NCBI GenBank assembly: GCA_041821315.1
Contig: JBGUEO010000008.1
Location: forward strand, 1 to 64,000
Length of the DNA: 64,000 bases
Origin: DIGJ01 sp041821315
Lineage (GTDB): Bacteria; Bacillota; Clostridia; Lachnospirales; Lachnospiraceae
Direction of reading: 5' to 3'
Below, piece by piece: positions 48,988-58,899 of the stretch (position 1 is its first letter; the number at the start of each line of letters is the position of its first letter). The notes beneath the pieces are model-generated. The model was given only the letters and a program-made list of their open reading frames with translations, was not told the origin of the DNA and made no database searches. The position numbers were made by a program, and so were the translations under genes.

Positions 48988-51900
48988 CTACTTCTTTTTA
49001 TTCATATAAAATGCTTCGATTTGTGCTTCCTCGCTGCTAAGTCCTCGTTCTTCCATTTGTGCAATTGTTTGAAGCATCCGATTATAATCATGAGGAATAA
49101 TTTTTTTAAAGTTTGGAAGATAATCTGCAAAATTTTCCAAAATCATCGCACCCTTTTCTGAATTGGTATATTTCACATGCTCCGCAATCATCGTTTTAAG
49201 CTGTATCACGTCATATTTTTCTGTTACACTTGTAAAGGATACCAGTTCTTTATTTAATTTTAAATATAAGTCGCGATTTTCATCTAATACATAAACAACT
49301 CCACCGCTCATACCTGCTGCAAAGTTCTTTCCAGTTTCTCCAAGTACAGCAACACGTCCACCAGTCATATATTCACAACCATGGTCGCCAACTCCCTCTA
49401 CTACAGCTGTTGCCCCGGAATTACGCACACAGAAACGTTCTCCTGCCACACCATTAATAAAGACTTTACCACTTGTTGCTCCATATAAGGCTACATTTCC
49501 AATAATAATATTTTCATCTGCCTTAAACTTCGTTCCTTTTGGTGGATATACTATAATCTTTCCCCCAGAAAGACCTTTTCCAAGATAATCATTACAATCT
49601 CCAGACAATTCTAATGTAAGTCCATTTGGAATAAAGGCTCCAAAACTTTGTCCACCACTACCATTGCAGTGAATTAAATACGTATCTTCTTCTAATGTAT
49701 CCCCATGAAGTTTTGTAATCTCTGATCCCAAAATCGTTCCTAATGATCGTTGTACATTATTAATATTAATCTCAATTTCTTTTTTTGTTCCATTTGCAAG
49801 ATGATTTTTAAGCTTCTTTAACAAAACGCTCTCATCTACTGTCTTTTCCAGTTCAAAGTCATACTTTTGTGTCTTATCAAATTTGTTATCTTTATCACCC
49901 AAATATGAATTATCTAAAATAGCAGACATATCAAGCATACTGCATTTCGATTCTTTGATGTCATCTCGTAATCTTAATAAATCGGTTCGTCCAATCAAAT
50001 CTGATACAAAACGAACTCCCAATTTTGCCATATACTCTCTTAATTCTTGCGCAATAAAACGCATAAAGTTCTCTACATATTCTGGTTTTCCTTTGAAGTT
50101 CTTACGCAGTTTTGGATTTTGTGTTGCAATTCCAACTGGGCAAGTATCCAGATTACAAACTCGCATCATAACACAACCCATACTTACAAGTGGTGCCGTT
50201 GCAAATCCATATTCCTCTGCACCAAGTAAAGCAGCCACTAGTACATCTCGGCCAGACATAAGTTTTCCATCGGTTTCAATGACAACTTTTGAACGAAGTC
50301 CATTCATAATCAAGGTTTGCTGGGTTTCAGCAAGTCCGAGTTCCCATGGAAGTCCTGCATTATAAATGGAACTTCTTGGAGCAGCACCCGTACCACCGTC
50401 ATAGCCAGAAATTAAAATAACTTCTGCCCCTGCCTTTGCAACTCCTGCTGCAACCGTACCAACTCCTGCTTCCGATACCAACTTAACTGAAATTCTTGCT
50501 TCTTTATTCGAATTTTTCAAATCATAAATTAATTGTGCCAAATCTTCAATGGAATAAATATCGTGGTGCGGAGGTGGTGAAATCAAGCTAACTCCAGGTG
50601 TGGAATGTCTGGTTCTTGCAACCCATGGATATACTTTTCCTCCTGGTAAATGACCGCCCTCGCCAGGTTTTGCACCCTGTGCCATTTTTATTTGTATTTC
50701 TTTTGCACTCACTAAATATTCACTCGTTACCCCAAATCGACCCGATGCAACCTGTTTGATTGCAGAACAACGGTTCACACCATCTTTTCCAATCCGCAAT
50801 CGTTGTGCACTCTCGCCGCCTTCTCCACTATTTGATTTACCCTTTAAGTGGTTCATGGCAATTGCCAAAGTTTCATGTGCTTCCTGTGATATTGAACCAT
50901 AGGACATCGCACCCGTTTTAAACCGAGTAACAATAGACTCTACGCTTTCAACCTCCTCAATTGGAATCGGTTTTTTTGCCCAATTGAAATCTAAAAGACC
51001 TCGTAGATTACTCTGTTCCTCTTCTTTATTGATACATGTTGCATATTCCTTAAACGTATCATAATTTCCTTCTCTAGTTGCCTTTTGAAGTAGATATATC
51101 GTTTGAGGATTATATAGATGTTCTTCTTTGTTGCTTCGTAGCTTGTGACTACCAAAGCTATCAAGTGTAAGATCTACATTGAGTCCCAATGGATCAAATG
51201 CTTTACGATGCAAATCATGCACTTGTTTTTGTATTTCATCTAATCCAATCCCACCGATACGACTCACCGTTCCAGTAAAGTATTTATCAATCACTTCTGG
51301 ATTGATTCCAATTGCTTCAAAAATCTTAGATCCTTGATAAGATTGAATCGTCGAAATCCCCATCTTCGATGCAATTTTTACAATACCATGTAAAATTGCA
51401 TTGTTATAATCTTCTACCGCTGCATAATAATCCTTATCTAATGTTTCCTCTTCAATTAATTGGCGGATACTCTCTTGTGCAAGATATGGATTAATTGCGC
51501 ATGCTCCATACCCTAAAAGGGTTGCAAAATGATGAACTTCACGCGGTTCTGCACTTTCTAGAATCATTGCAACGCTTGTTCTTTTTTTCGTAGTAACCAA
51601 ATGCTGTTGCATGGCTGATACCGCAAGCAATGATGGAACTGCTACATGGTTTTCATCAACTCCACGATCGGACAAAATAAGAACATTACATCCTTCTTTA
51701 TATGCTCGATCAGCCTCTACAAATAATCGTTCAATTGCTTTTGCAAGCGATGTATTTTTATAATAAGTAATCGGTAAGACTTCAACTTTAAAGCCTTCAG
51801 ACTTCATCGTTTTTATTTTTAGTAAATCCGTACTGCTAAGAATTGGATTATGAATCTTAATCACCGAACAGTTCTCTGGTTTTTCCTCTAAAAGATTTCC

Positions 51901-53544
51901 ATCCTCTCCAATATATACAGATGTAGATGTTACGATTTCTTCGCGAATTGCATCAATTGGCGGATTTGTTACCTGTGCGAAAAGTTGTTTAAAGTAATTA
52001 AAAAGGGCTTGTGGTTTATCCGATAGTGCCGGAAGTGGAGTATCAACTCCCATTGCAGAAATAGGCTCTGTTGCTGTCATAGCCATCGGCAAAATTGAAG
52101 TCTTTAATTCTTCATACGTATATCCAAATGCTTTTTGCAATCTTGCACGTTCTTCATCTGAATACTCTTCTACTTTTTTATTCGGAATACGTAAGTCCTT
52201 TAATTTAATTAAATTACCGTCTAACCATTCCCCGTATGGCTGCCTGCTTGCATATTTCATCTTAATATCATCGTCACCAACGACTATCCCTTTGATGGTA
52301 TCAACTAAAAGCATTTTGCCTGGACGAAGGCGTTCCTTCTTAATAATCTTCTCTGGTGGAATTTCAAACACTCCAACCTCAGATGCTAATATAAGTTGAT
52401 CATCATCTGTAATGTAATATCTGGATGGTCGAAGACCATTTCTGTCAAGTACTGCTCCCATAATATCACCATCTGAGAAAAGGATAGAAGCTGGACCATC
52501 CCATGGTTCCATCATCGTTGCATAGTATTGATAAAAATCTCTCTTTTTACGACGTATTCCCTTATCGTTTTCCCATGGTTCCGGAATCGTGATCATAACT
52601 GCAAGTGGAAGTTCCATTCCGCTCATCACTAAAAATTCCAGGGTATTGTCAAGCATTGCCGAGTCAGATCCTTGTGTATTTACCACTGGCAGTACTTTAT
52701 GTAGCTCTCCCTGTAAATGAAGTGATTCCATCGTTTCCTCACGAGCAAGCATCTTATCTGCATTTCCTCGGATGGTATTAATCTCTCCATTGTGAACAAT
52801 GAAACGATTTGGATGTGCTCTTTGCCAACTTGGATTGGTATTGGTACTAAAGCGAGAATGTACAATCGCAATTGCAGACTCATAATCAACATCCTGCAAA
52901 TCGAAAAAGAAAGAACGTAACTGTCCTACTAAAAACATCCCTTTGTATACAATTGTTCGACTCGAAAGCGATACTACATACGTATTATCATTCGATTGCT
53001 CAAATATTCTTCTGGCAATATATAATTTACGATCAAAATCAAGACCTTTTTTGATTTCTTTTGGTTTTTTAACAAACCCTTGCATAATATAAGGCATGCA
53101 CTCTACCGCTTTTTGTCCCAAAATATCAGGACAATTTGGCACTTTTCTCCATCCTAAAAACTCAAGTCCTTCTTTTTCAACGATAATCTCGAACATCTTT
53201 TTTGCTTGATTTCGTTCGAATTCATCTTGAGAAAAGAAGAACATTCCGATTCCATATTCTCTAGCGCCACCAACTGCTATGCCTTCTTTTTTTGCTTCTT
53301 TTGCAAAGAATTTATGTGATATTTGTAAAAGAATACCCACACCGTCTCCAGTCTTTCCTTCTCCATCTTTACCTGCACGATGTTCCAGATTTTCTACAAT
53401 ACGAAGTGCCCCCTCTACTGTATCATGAGTCTGCTTTCCTTTAATATTTACAATTGCTCCAATGCCGCAGTTATCATGTTCAAACGATGGATGATACAAC
53501 CCACTCACCTGTCGTTTTGTTTCTTCAACATTTCCTTTTATCAT
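48988..53544 (-). CDS. gltB: Glutamate synthase large subunit
   Basis: The 1518-residue enzyme makes two glutamates from glutamine and 2-oxoglutarate. The N-terminal class II amidotransferase starts at Cys26 (E-HDNCGIGAIVN) after a short propeptide. The FMN/synthase domain has P-SPPPHHDIYSIEDLAQ-like region (I-SPPPHHDIYSIEDL), A-KAGAEVILISGYDGGTGAAP and the 3Fe-4S cysteines in R-VCNLDTCPVGIATQNP. The C-terminal GXGXG beta-helix is complete (C-NDYLGKGLSGGKIIVYP). AAAGGAGAACTATTTTC precedes ATG 53544; a long leader precedes it. Confidence 0.98.
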   Translation of the reverse strand: MIKGNVEETKRQVSGLYHPSFEHDNCGIGAIVNIKGKQTHDTVEGALRIVENLEHRAGKDGEGKTGDGVGILLQISHKFFAKEAKKEGIAVGGAREYGIGMFFFSQDEFERNQAKKMFEIIVEKEGLEFLGWRKVPNCPDILGQKAVECMPYIMQGFVKKPKEIKKGLDFDRKLYIARRIFEQSNDNTYVVSLSSRTIVYKGMFLVGQLRSFFFDLQDVDYESAIAIVHSRFSTNTNPSWQRAHPNRFIVHNGEINTIRGNADKMLAREETMESLHLQGELHKVLPVVNTQGSDSAMLDNTLEFLVMSGMELPLAVMITIPEPWENDKGIRRKKRDFYQYYATMMEPWDGPASILFSDGDIMGAVLDRNGLRPSRYYITDDDQLILASEVGVFEIPPEKIIKKERLRPGKMLLVDTIKGIVVGDDDIKMKYASRQPYGEWLDGNLIKLKDLRIPNKKVEEYSDEERARLQKAFGYTYEELKTSILPMAMTATEPISAMGVDTPLPALSDKPQALFNYFKQLFAQVTNPPIDAIREEIVTSTSVYIGEDGNLLEEKPENCSVIKIHNPILSSTDLLKIKTMKSEGFKVEVLPITYYKNTSLAKAIERLFVEADRAYKEGCNVLILSDRGVDENHVAVPSLLAVSAMQQHLVTTKKRTSVAMILESAEPREVHHFATLLGYGACAINPYLAQESIRQLIEEETLDKDYYAAVEDYNNAILHGIVKIASKMGISTIQSYQGSKIFEAIGINPEVIDKYFTGTVSRIGGIGLDEIQKQVHDLHRKAFDPLGLNVDLTLDSFGSHKLRSNKEEHLYNPQTIYLLQKATREGNYDTFKEYATCINKEEEQSNLRGLLDFNWAKKPIPIEEVESVESIVTRFKTGAMSYGSISQEAHETLAIAMNHLKGKSNSGEGGESAQRLRIGKDGVNRCSAIKQVASGRFGVTSEYLVSAKEIQIKMAQGAKPGEGGHLPGGKVYPWVARTRHSTPGVSLISPPPHHDIYSIEDLAQLIYDLKNSNKEARISVKLVSEAGVGTVAAGVAKAGAEVILISGYDGGTGAAPRSSIYNAGLPWELGLAETQQTLIMNGLRSKVVIETDGKLMSGRDVLVAALLGAEEYGFATAPLVSMGCVMMRVCNLDTCPVGIATQNPKLRKNFKGKPEYVENFMRFIAQELREYMAKLGVRFVSDLIGRTDLLRLRDDIKESKCSMLDMSAILDNSYLGDKDNKFDKTQKYDFELEKTVDESVLLKKLKNHLANGTKKEIEININNVQRSLGTILGSEITKLHGDTLEEDTYLIHCNGSGGQSFGAFIPNGLTLELSGDCNDYLGKGLSGGKIIVYPPKGTKFKADENIIIGNVALYGATSGKVFINGVAGERFCVRNSGATAVVEGVGDHGCEYMTGGRVAVLGETGKNFAAGMSGGVVYVLDENRDLYLKLNKELVSFTSVTEKYDVIQLKTMIAEHVKYTNSEKGAMILENFADYLPNFKKIIPHDYNRMLQTIAQMEERGLSSEEAQIEAFYMNKKK

Positions 53545-53797
53545 GAAAATAGTTCTCCTTTCTAATTCTATCCTATAAAAAATTATGTCTATTATTAACC
53601 TTAGCGTTCGCCACCTACCAAATATGCGGCGATGAATACATGAATATTCAAATCATACATTCTTATAATCATACACAAAGCCCCATGAAAAATTAATAAA
53701 ATACATTAGAGATTTACATAAGAAAGGCTCTGCGTATAGACAAAAAAGGCGATCCTCGGGATTTTATATCCTAAGAACACCTTTGTTCGTAATGCCC
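53545..53797 (-). promoter_or_regulatory. gltB leader, ~250 nt, with attenuator-like hairpin
   Basis: Between the promoter and gltB there is no gene. The transcript would begin near 53792, pass a terminator hairpin (53742-53784), and then further inverted repeats: GAATGTATGA/TCATGTATTC-like arms at about 53630-53660 and a CGCC/GGCG hairpin near 53610-53632. No known riboswitch could be assigned. Confidence 0.55.
53742..53784 (-). terminator. Terminator hairpin in gltB leader
   Basis: On the minus strand, AAAGGTG-TTCTTAGGAT pairs with ATCCCGAGGAT-CGCCTTT (some mismatches), followed by a T run. Position some 10-20 nt into the transcript suggests premature termination as control. Confidence 0.7.
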
Positions 53798-53826
53798 ATT
53801 ATACAATAGCTAAAATGGAAAAGCAA
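53798..53826 (-). promoter_or_regulatory. Promoter for gltBD
   Basis: On the minus strand: TTGCTT (53826-53821), 17 nt, TATAAT (53803-53798). It is the only strong leftward promoter in this region. Confidence 0.75.
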
Positions 53827-53866
53827 GCACTTTTTAAGTTTAAAGTGCTACTTGATAAAATTTTCC

Positions 53867-53894
53867 TTGCAATCTTTCTGATTGTGATTATAAT
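53867..53894 (+). promoter_or_regulatory. Promoter for acetyltransferase gene
   Basis: TTGCAA (53867-53872), 16 nt, TATAAT (53889-53894). A hairpin (AGCACTTT / AAAGTGCT, about 53826-53849) lies just upstream, between the divergent promoters. Confidence 0.7.
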
Positions 53895-53933
53895 ATTTTT
53901 AGGACTTTGCTAAAAACAATTGGAGGTTAACCT

Positions 53934-54521
53934 ATGTCTAATACAACGATACGTCTAGCAACCCTAGACGATGCAAAAAAAATTCTAGAAATTTATAATC
54001 CTTATATTGAAACTACAAGTATAACATTCGAATATAACAAACTAAGCTTAGCCCACTTCGAAGAACGAATGCGCACCATTATACAAAAATTTCCTTTTAT
54101 CGTATATGAACGAAATGGAATCATCATCGGTTACGCCTATGCTTCTTCCTTTCATCCGCGGGCTGCATATGCTTGGGATTGTGACTGCTCCATTTATATG
54201 GATCTCTCCTATCAAGGAAAAGGAATCGGAACAATACTTTATAAAACGCTTTTCCTTCTTATGAAAGAAATGGGATACTTTAACATATATGCACTCGTAA
54301 CCAGTCAAAACCCGATTAGTTTATCCTTTCATAAAAAACTCGGATTTGAGATTGAAGGACATCACGACAAGACTGGCTACAAATTTGGCAAATGGCTTGG
54401 CGTTACTCGCCTCGTAAAACGTATTGGTGACTTTGATAAAACGCCAGAACCAGTCAAAACAATTTACGAAATTAATTCAGCTCCTATTCTAGCCCATTAT
54501 ATAGAAGCATCTGCAAACTGA
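53934..54521 (+). CDS. GNAT acetyltransferase, phosphinothricin acetyltransferase-like
   Basis: The 195-residue protein matches the PAT/YwnH-like GNAT group: T-I-RLATLDDAKKILEIYNPYIETTSITFEY, A-YASSFHPRAAYAWDCDCSIYMD, the acetyl-CoA loop S-YQGKGIGTILYKTLF and G-FEIEGHHDKTGYKFGKWLGV. Members acetylate phosphinothricin, methionine derivatives or other amines; the real substrate here is unknown. GGAGGTTAACCT precedes the ATG. The 3' end overlaps the convergent ABC gene by 25 nt. Confidence 0.9.
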   Translation: MSNTTIRLATLDDAKKILEIYNPYIETTSITFEYNKLSLAHFEERMRTIIQKFPFIVYERNGIIIGYAYASSFHPRAAYAWDCDCSIYMDLSYQGKGIGTILYKTLFLLMKEMGYFNIYALVTSQNPISLSFHKKLGFEIEGHHDKTGYKFGKWLGVTRLVKRIGDFDKTPEPVKTIYEINSAPILAHYIEASAN

Positions 54522-56239
54522 CTATTGTATAAATTTGCATAAAATCCATTTTTATAAAGAAGCTCCTCATGCTTTCCTTGTTCTATAATTTTACCATCCT
54601 TCATAACAAGTATGATGTCTGCTTCTTTTATTGTAGACAAGCGATGTGCAACAACAAAACTAGTTCTGCCTTCCATAAGCGTATCAAATGCTTTTTGAAT
54701 TTTTATTTCTGTCCGTGTATCAATCGATGAAGTTGCTTCGTCCAAAATAAGCATTGGCGGCAGACAAAGCATAACTCGCGTAATACACAAGAGCTGCTTT
54801 TGACCTTGGGATAAATTTCCACCATCTTCTGTAATTAACGTATCATACCCATTAGGAAGTCTTTTGATAAAGCTATGCGCGTGCGTAGCTTTTGCAGCTT
54901 CAACGATTTCTTCTTCCGTAGAATCCGGTTTTCCCAATGCAATATTTTCCCGAATACTTGCCGTCTTTAACCAGGTGTCTTGCAGCACCATACCAAAATT
55001 TTCTCGAATACTTCGTCTGGTAAGATTTTCACTATTATATCCATCAATTTGAATGCTTCCAGCTTCCACATCATAAAAACGCATCAATAGATTGATAATC
55101 GTTGTCTTTCCACATCCAGTTGGACCCACAATTGCGACACGCTGTCCAGGTTTTACCGAAAGATTAAAATCACGTATCAATTCTCTGTCTTTCGTATAAG
55201 AGAATACAAGATGGGATAACGTAACTTGCCCATCAGCCAAAAAACTATCTATCGCATTTTGAGCATCTGGAACTTGTGGTTTCTCTTCAATAAATTCAAA
55301 AATTCTCTCTGCACATGCAATTGCATTTTGTAATTCGCTAATAACTCCCGTTATTTCATTAAACGGTTTTGTATATTGATTGGAATAACTCAAAAAACTG
55401 GATAACTGTCCTACGCTAATTCGACCCAATATTACAAGATAAGCCCCTACGACCCCCACACTTGTATAAACAATCGAATTGACAAACCTTGTAGCAGGAT
55501 TGGTTATGGAAGAAAAAAAGGTTGCGCTCAAACTAGCCTTTTCTAACCGTACATTCATCTCATCAAACTCTTCCAGTGATTTTTTTTGATGCGAGAAAGC
55601 AATTACCACCTTTTGATTTCCAATCATTTCATCAATATATCCCGTGATTTCGGCTCTTGTTTGCGATTGTAGGCGAAACATCATATATGTTTTTTTTGCG
55701 ATATATGATGCAACAAATAACGATAGTGGCGTAATTAAAACTACAACACAAGTGATGGTCAAGTTAATTGACAGCATAAAACAAATAGTTCCGACAATTG
55801 TCAATACTCCGCTAAAGAACTGCGTAAATCCCATTAAGAGACCATCTGCAAATTGATCTACATCCGTTACTATTTTACTTAAGATTTCCCCATGTCCATT
55901 TTGATCCATATAATTTAGAGGCAAAATCGTTATTTTTTTAAACGCACGACTCCTTATATCATTTGTCACATGATACGTAATATAGTTATTACAGGTATTC
56001 AATAACCATTGAAAAATGGATGTTGCAATCATACAAATTGCAATTTTCCATAAGATTGGTATAATCTGCTCAATAAAGACCGTTCCCGCTCCAATAATTC
56101 GATCAATTGCATTTCCGATTAAAATTGGAATATATAAGGTAGTAACAACCGTTCCTGCCGCCAATAACACTGATAAAATAACAAACAACCAATATTTTTT
56201 TAAATAAATTCCTATTTTTTGAATGGTTCCTTTTTTCAT
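54497..56239 (-). CDS. ABC exporter half-transporter (consensus ATPase site)
   Basis: The 580-residue protein has six membrane helices (~1-310) and an ATPase domain with Walker A VGPTGCGKTTIINLLMRF, signature N-LSQGQKQLLCITRVML, Walker B P-MLILDEATSSIDTRTE (consensus Glu) and His in F-VVAHRLSTI. The start is ATG 56239 after GTGGAGACTAAGT. It is the second gene of a pair that should form one heterodimeric exporter (LmrCD/BmrCD type). Substrate unknown; drugs or peptides are possible. Confidence 0.92.
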   Translation of the reverse strand: MKKGTIQKIGIYLKKYWLFVILSVLLAAGTVVTTLYIPILIGNAIDRIIGAGTVFIEQIIPILWKIAICMIATSIFQWLLNTCNNYITYHVTNDIRSRAFKKITILPLNYMDQNGHGEILSKIVTDVDQFADGLLMGFTQFFSGVLTIVGTICFMLSINLTITCVVVLITPLSLFVASYIAKKTYMMFRLQSQTRAEITGYIDEMIGNQKVVIAFSHQKKSLEEFDEMNVRLEKASLSATFFSSITNPATRFVNSIVYTSVGVVGAYLVILGRISVGQLSSFLSYSNQYTKPFNEITGVISELQNAIACAERIFEFIEEKPQVPDAQNAIDSFLADGQVTLSHLVFSYTKDRELIRDFNLSVKPGQRVAIVGPTGCGKTTIINLLMRFYDVEAGSIQIDGYNSENLTRRSIRENFGMVLQDTWLKTASIRENIALGKPDSTEEEIVEAAKATHAHSFIKRLPNGYDTLITEDGGNLSQGQKQLLCITRVMLCLPPMLILDEATSSIDTRTEIKIQKAFDTLMEGRTSFVVAHRLSTIKEADIILVMKDGKIIEQGKHEELLYKNGFYANLYNSQFADASI

Positions 56240-56289
56240 ACTTAGTCTCCACTTCCACAAGTTTTTTCATTCAAATTCCGTCCTACCAC

Positions 56290-58005
56290 TTAATGACTAC
56301 TTACCTGTGATTCGTATATTTCCTGATATACACTGCACCCTGTGAGTAATTGTTTATGCGATCCACATCCTACTAATTTTCCATCTTCTAATACCAATAT
56401 TTGATCTGCATACTGTATCGAGCTAATACGCTGCGAGACAATAAATACGGTTTGATCTTCTTTTTTCTTACGCAGCGAAGCACGAAGCTTTGCTTCCGTA
56501 GTAAAATCAAGCGCAGAAGCACTATCGTCTAAAATCAAAATATTTGGTTTTTTTATCCACGAACGTGCAATACTAAGTCTCTGTTTTTGTCCTCCCGATA
56601 AATTTTGGCCCTCTTGTTCGATTTCAAAATCAAGTCCTTCTTTTCTTTCAGACACAAAATTACTAGCCTGCGCAACCTCAAGTGCTTCCATAATATCCGC
56701 ATCACTGGCATTTTCTTTTCCCCATTGTATGTTTTCACGAACAGTCCCATGGAATAATGTTGCTTTTTGCAAAACCAAAGAAATTTTTTCTCGCAGTTCC
56801 TCAATCCGATATTCCCCAATGCCTTTCCCATACAACTCTACCACTCCAGATGTGACATCATATAATCTTGGTATCAATTGAACCAGTGTTGATTTACCAC
56901 TTCCAGTTCCTCCTATAATCCCAATCGTCTCTCCCACCATGCTTGTAAATGAAATATCTGTAAGCGAATACTCTTTTGCGTTTGGATAAGCAAAGGAAAC
57001 ATGATCAAACACAACACTCTGGCTTGTTTTCACCAGTTCCTCACTTCCCTGATTTTGCATCGATGTCTGCATTTCAAAAATTGCCTGTACTCGATTACCG
57101 CACGCGACCGCCTTCATTATCGTAATAATTAAATTAGCCATCTTAATTAATTCTACTAATATTTGTGACATATAACTTACGAGTGCAATTACTTGTCCCT
57201 GTGTTAAAATTCCTGAATCTACACGAAATGCTCCTGTATAAATCAAAACAATAAGACTGATGTTTACAATAACATACGTAATCGGATTCATAAGTGCCGA
57301 AATTCTTCCCACAAATACCTGCTGCTTCATTAAGCCTTTGTTTTGCTTCTCAAATCTTTCAATCTCCCTCTCTTCTATATTAAAAGCTCGCACAACACGA
57401 ACACCGCTTAAATTCTCCCGAAGAATCGAAAGTACTTGATCTAAATTTTTCTGTACTTGATTGTATAAAGGGATGCTAATACCCATAATTCCATAAATGA
57501 TTAACGATAACAGCAAAATCATAACAGCAAAAATGATTGCAATTTTTGCATCAATCGTAAATGCCATAATCATTGCTCCAAATACAATAAATGGGGATCG
57601 TAAAAATAATCGCAACACCATATTCACACCCGTTTGCAATTGATTGATATCGCTGGTTATTCGAGTAATCAAAGTTGCAGATCCAATTTGATCCATCTCA
57701 TTATATGAAAGACCTTGAATGTGTAAAAATAGTGCATGCCGTAATTTTCCCGCAAAACCAACTGCCGCCTTGGCAGAAAAATATTGTGCTGTAATGGAAC
57801 AGATCAATCCAATTACTCCAAGTAACACTAACACTCCGCCTAGACCCAAAACAAGCGTTCTATCTTGGTTTACGATCCCTACATCAATGATATATGCCAT
57901 TACAATTGGCACCATTAGCTCAAATGAAGCTTCTAGCATCTTGAATAATGGAGCCAAAATACTTTCTTTTTTATAATATTTTAAAAATCGTAATAATTTT
58001 TTCAT
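56290..58005 (-). CDS. ABC exporter half-transporter (degenerate ATPase site)
   Basis: The 571-residue partner also has six membrane helices and Walker A IGGTGSGKSTLVQLIPRLYD with signature N-LSGGQKQRLSIARSW. Its Walker B reads ILILDDSASALDFTTE: the catalytic Glu is Asp, and the switch is V-SQRISSI (Gln, not His). These changes mark the degenerate site of heterodimeric exporters. It precedes its partner by 50 nt in the same operon. Confidence 0.92.
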   Translation of the reverse strand: MKKLLRFLKYYKKESILAPLFKMLEASFELMVPIVMAYIIDVGIVNQDRTLVLGLGGVLVLLGVIGLICSITAQYFSAKAAVGFAGKLRHALFLHIQGLSYNEMDQIGSATLITRITSDINQLQTGVNMVLRLFLRSPFIVFGAMIMAFTIDAKIAIIFAVMILLLSLIIYGIMGISIPLYNQVQKNLDQVLSILRENLSGVRVVRAFNIEEREIERFEKQNKGLMKQQVFVGRISALMNPITYVIVNISLIVLIYTGAFRVDSGILTQGQVIALVSYMSQILVELIKMANLIITIMKAVACGNRVQAIFEMQTSMQNQGSEELVKTSQSVVFDHVSFAYPNAKEYSLTDISFTSMVGETIGIIGGTGSGKSTLVQLIPRLYDVTSGVVELYGKGIGEYRIEELREKISLVLQKATLFHGTVRENIQWGKENASDADIMEALEVAQASNFVSERKEGLDFEIEQEGQNLSGGQKQRLSIARSWIKKPNILILDDSASALDFTTEAKLRASLRKKKEDQTVFIVSQRISSIQYADQILVLEDGKLVGCGSHKQLLTGCSVYQEIYESQVSSH

Positions 58006-58033
58006 GCTAACTCCAATCTAATTTACTATGCTT

Positions 58034-58062
58034 ATTATAATCGTCATTCCTTTTCTTTTCAA
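58034..58062 (-). promoter_or_regulatory. Promoter for ABC exporter operon
   Basis: On the minus strand: TTGAAA (58062-58057), 17 nt, TATAAT (58039-58034). Near-consensus. Confidence 0.75.
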
Positions 58063-58121
58063 ACAAAAAATATATGCAAAACATTCTATTGAATAAAATG
58101 AGAATAACTGCTAAAATTAAC

Positions 58122-58151
58122 TTGAACAAAAGAATTTTTCCTTGCTATAAG
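58122..58151 (+). promoter_or_regulatory. Promoter for ferritin gene
   Basis: TTGAAC (58122-58127), 18 nt, TATAAG (58146-58151), about 50 nt before the ferritin ATG. No clear PerR or Fur box was found. Confidence 0.6.
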
Positions 58152-58201
58152 CTTCAAAAGTCGGGAAATTATTTTCAAAAATATAGTAGGAGGTACAACT
58201 T

Positions 58202-58714
58202 ATGCTTAATCAGGAAATTGTAACAAAGATAACAAATCAATTAAACTATGAACTCTATTCTGCATACCTATATCTTGATATTTCCAATTATTATGCAGAC
58301 AATAATCTAAATGGTTTCTCAAACTGGTTTATGATACAAACACAAGAAGAACGAGATCATGCTATGCTTTTTATGAAATACTTGCTTAATAACAGTGAAA
58401 AAGTAGTTCTTCAAGATGTAAAGGCCTCAAAAACCCTCTTTCATGATTTCCGCGAACCGCTTGTCTCAGCCTTTGAACATGAATTAAAAGTAACTGCTTT
58501 TATTCATGATATTTATGGTTTATCTCATGATCAAAAGGATTTCCGAACCATGCAGTTTTTGGATTGGTTTGTAAAAGAACAAGGAGAAGAAGAAAAAAAT
58601 ACAGAAGATATCATAAAGAAATACGATTTATTTGGGAGTGATGCGAAGGGTCTATATCTACTGGATTCCGAGCTATCAACTAGAGTATATACTGCTCCTT
58701 CCCTCGTAATTTAA
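58202..58714 (+). CDS. ftnA: Ferritin
   Basis: The 170-residue iron-storage protein has a four-helix ferritin fold with ferroxidase residues in N-YELYSAYLYLDIS (Glu17), T-QEERDHAMLF (Glu50 and His53), E-HELKVT and Q-FLDWFVKEQGEEE. It is of the bacterial FtnA type without haem-binding Met. GTAGGAGGTACAACTT leads to ATG 58202. Stand-alone gene with its own promoter and terminator. Confidence 0.95.
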   Translation: MLNQEIVTKITNQLNYELYSAYLYLDISNYYADNNLNGFSNWFMIQTQEERDHAMLFMKYLLNNSEKVVLQDVKASKTLFHDFREPLVSAFEHELKVTAFIHDIYGLSHDQKDFRTMQFLDWFVKEQGEEEKNTEDIIKKYDLFGSDAKGLYLLDSELSTRVYTAPSLVI

Positions 58715-58722
58715 TCATAGTT

Positions 58723-58763
58723 TAGAGACATGAATACTTGATTTGAAAGCATTCATGTCTCTA
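58723..58763 (+). terminator. Rho-independent terminator after ferritin
   Basis: A 13-bp stem (TAGAGACATGAAT and its complement) with a 15-nt loop, then a T-rich run. Confidence 0.8.
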
Positions 58764-58833
58764 TTACTATATCCCTTTTTATTCTCTCCTTGCTCCTAGT
58801 TATTATGCTTGCCACTATACTCTGTTGCAACAA

Positions 58834-58862
58834 AAAATCGAGTGGCTTTAACACTCGATTTT
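58834..58862 (-). terminator. Rho-independent terminator of gat operon
   Basis: An 11-bp perfect stem (AAAATCGAGTG / CACTCGATTTT), 7-nt loop, T6 run on the minus strand. It closes the aspS-gatCAB operon, about 40 nt after the gatB stop. Confidence 0.85.
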
Positions 58863-58899
58863 CATTATCCTCTTATAAACACAAGGAATCCATCTATAA

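Noticed and set aside
53545..53797. A known riboswitch class (glutamine, THF, preQ1, fluoride) in front of gltB
   Set aside because: The primary sequence did not show the conserved core of any of these by eye; only a terminator hairpin is clear.
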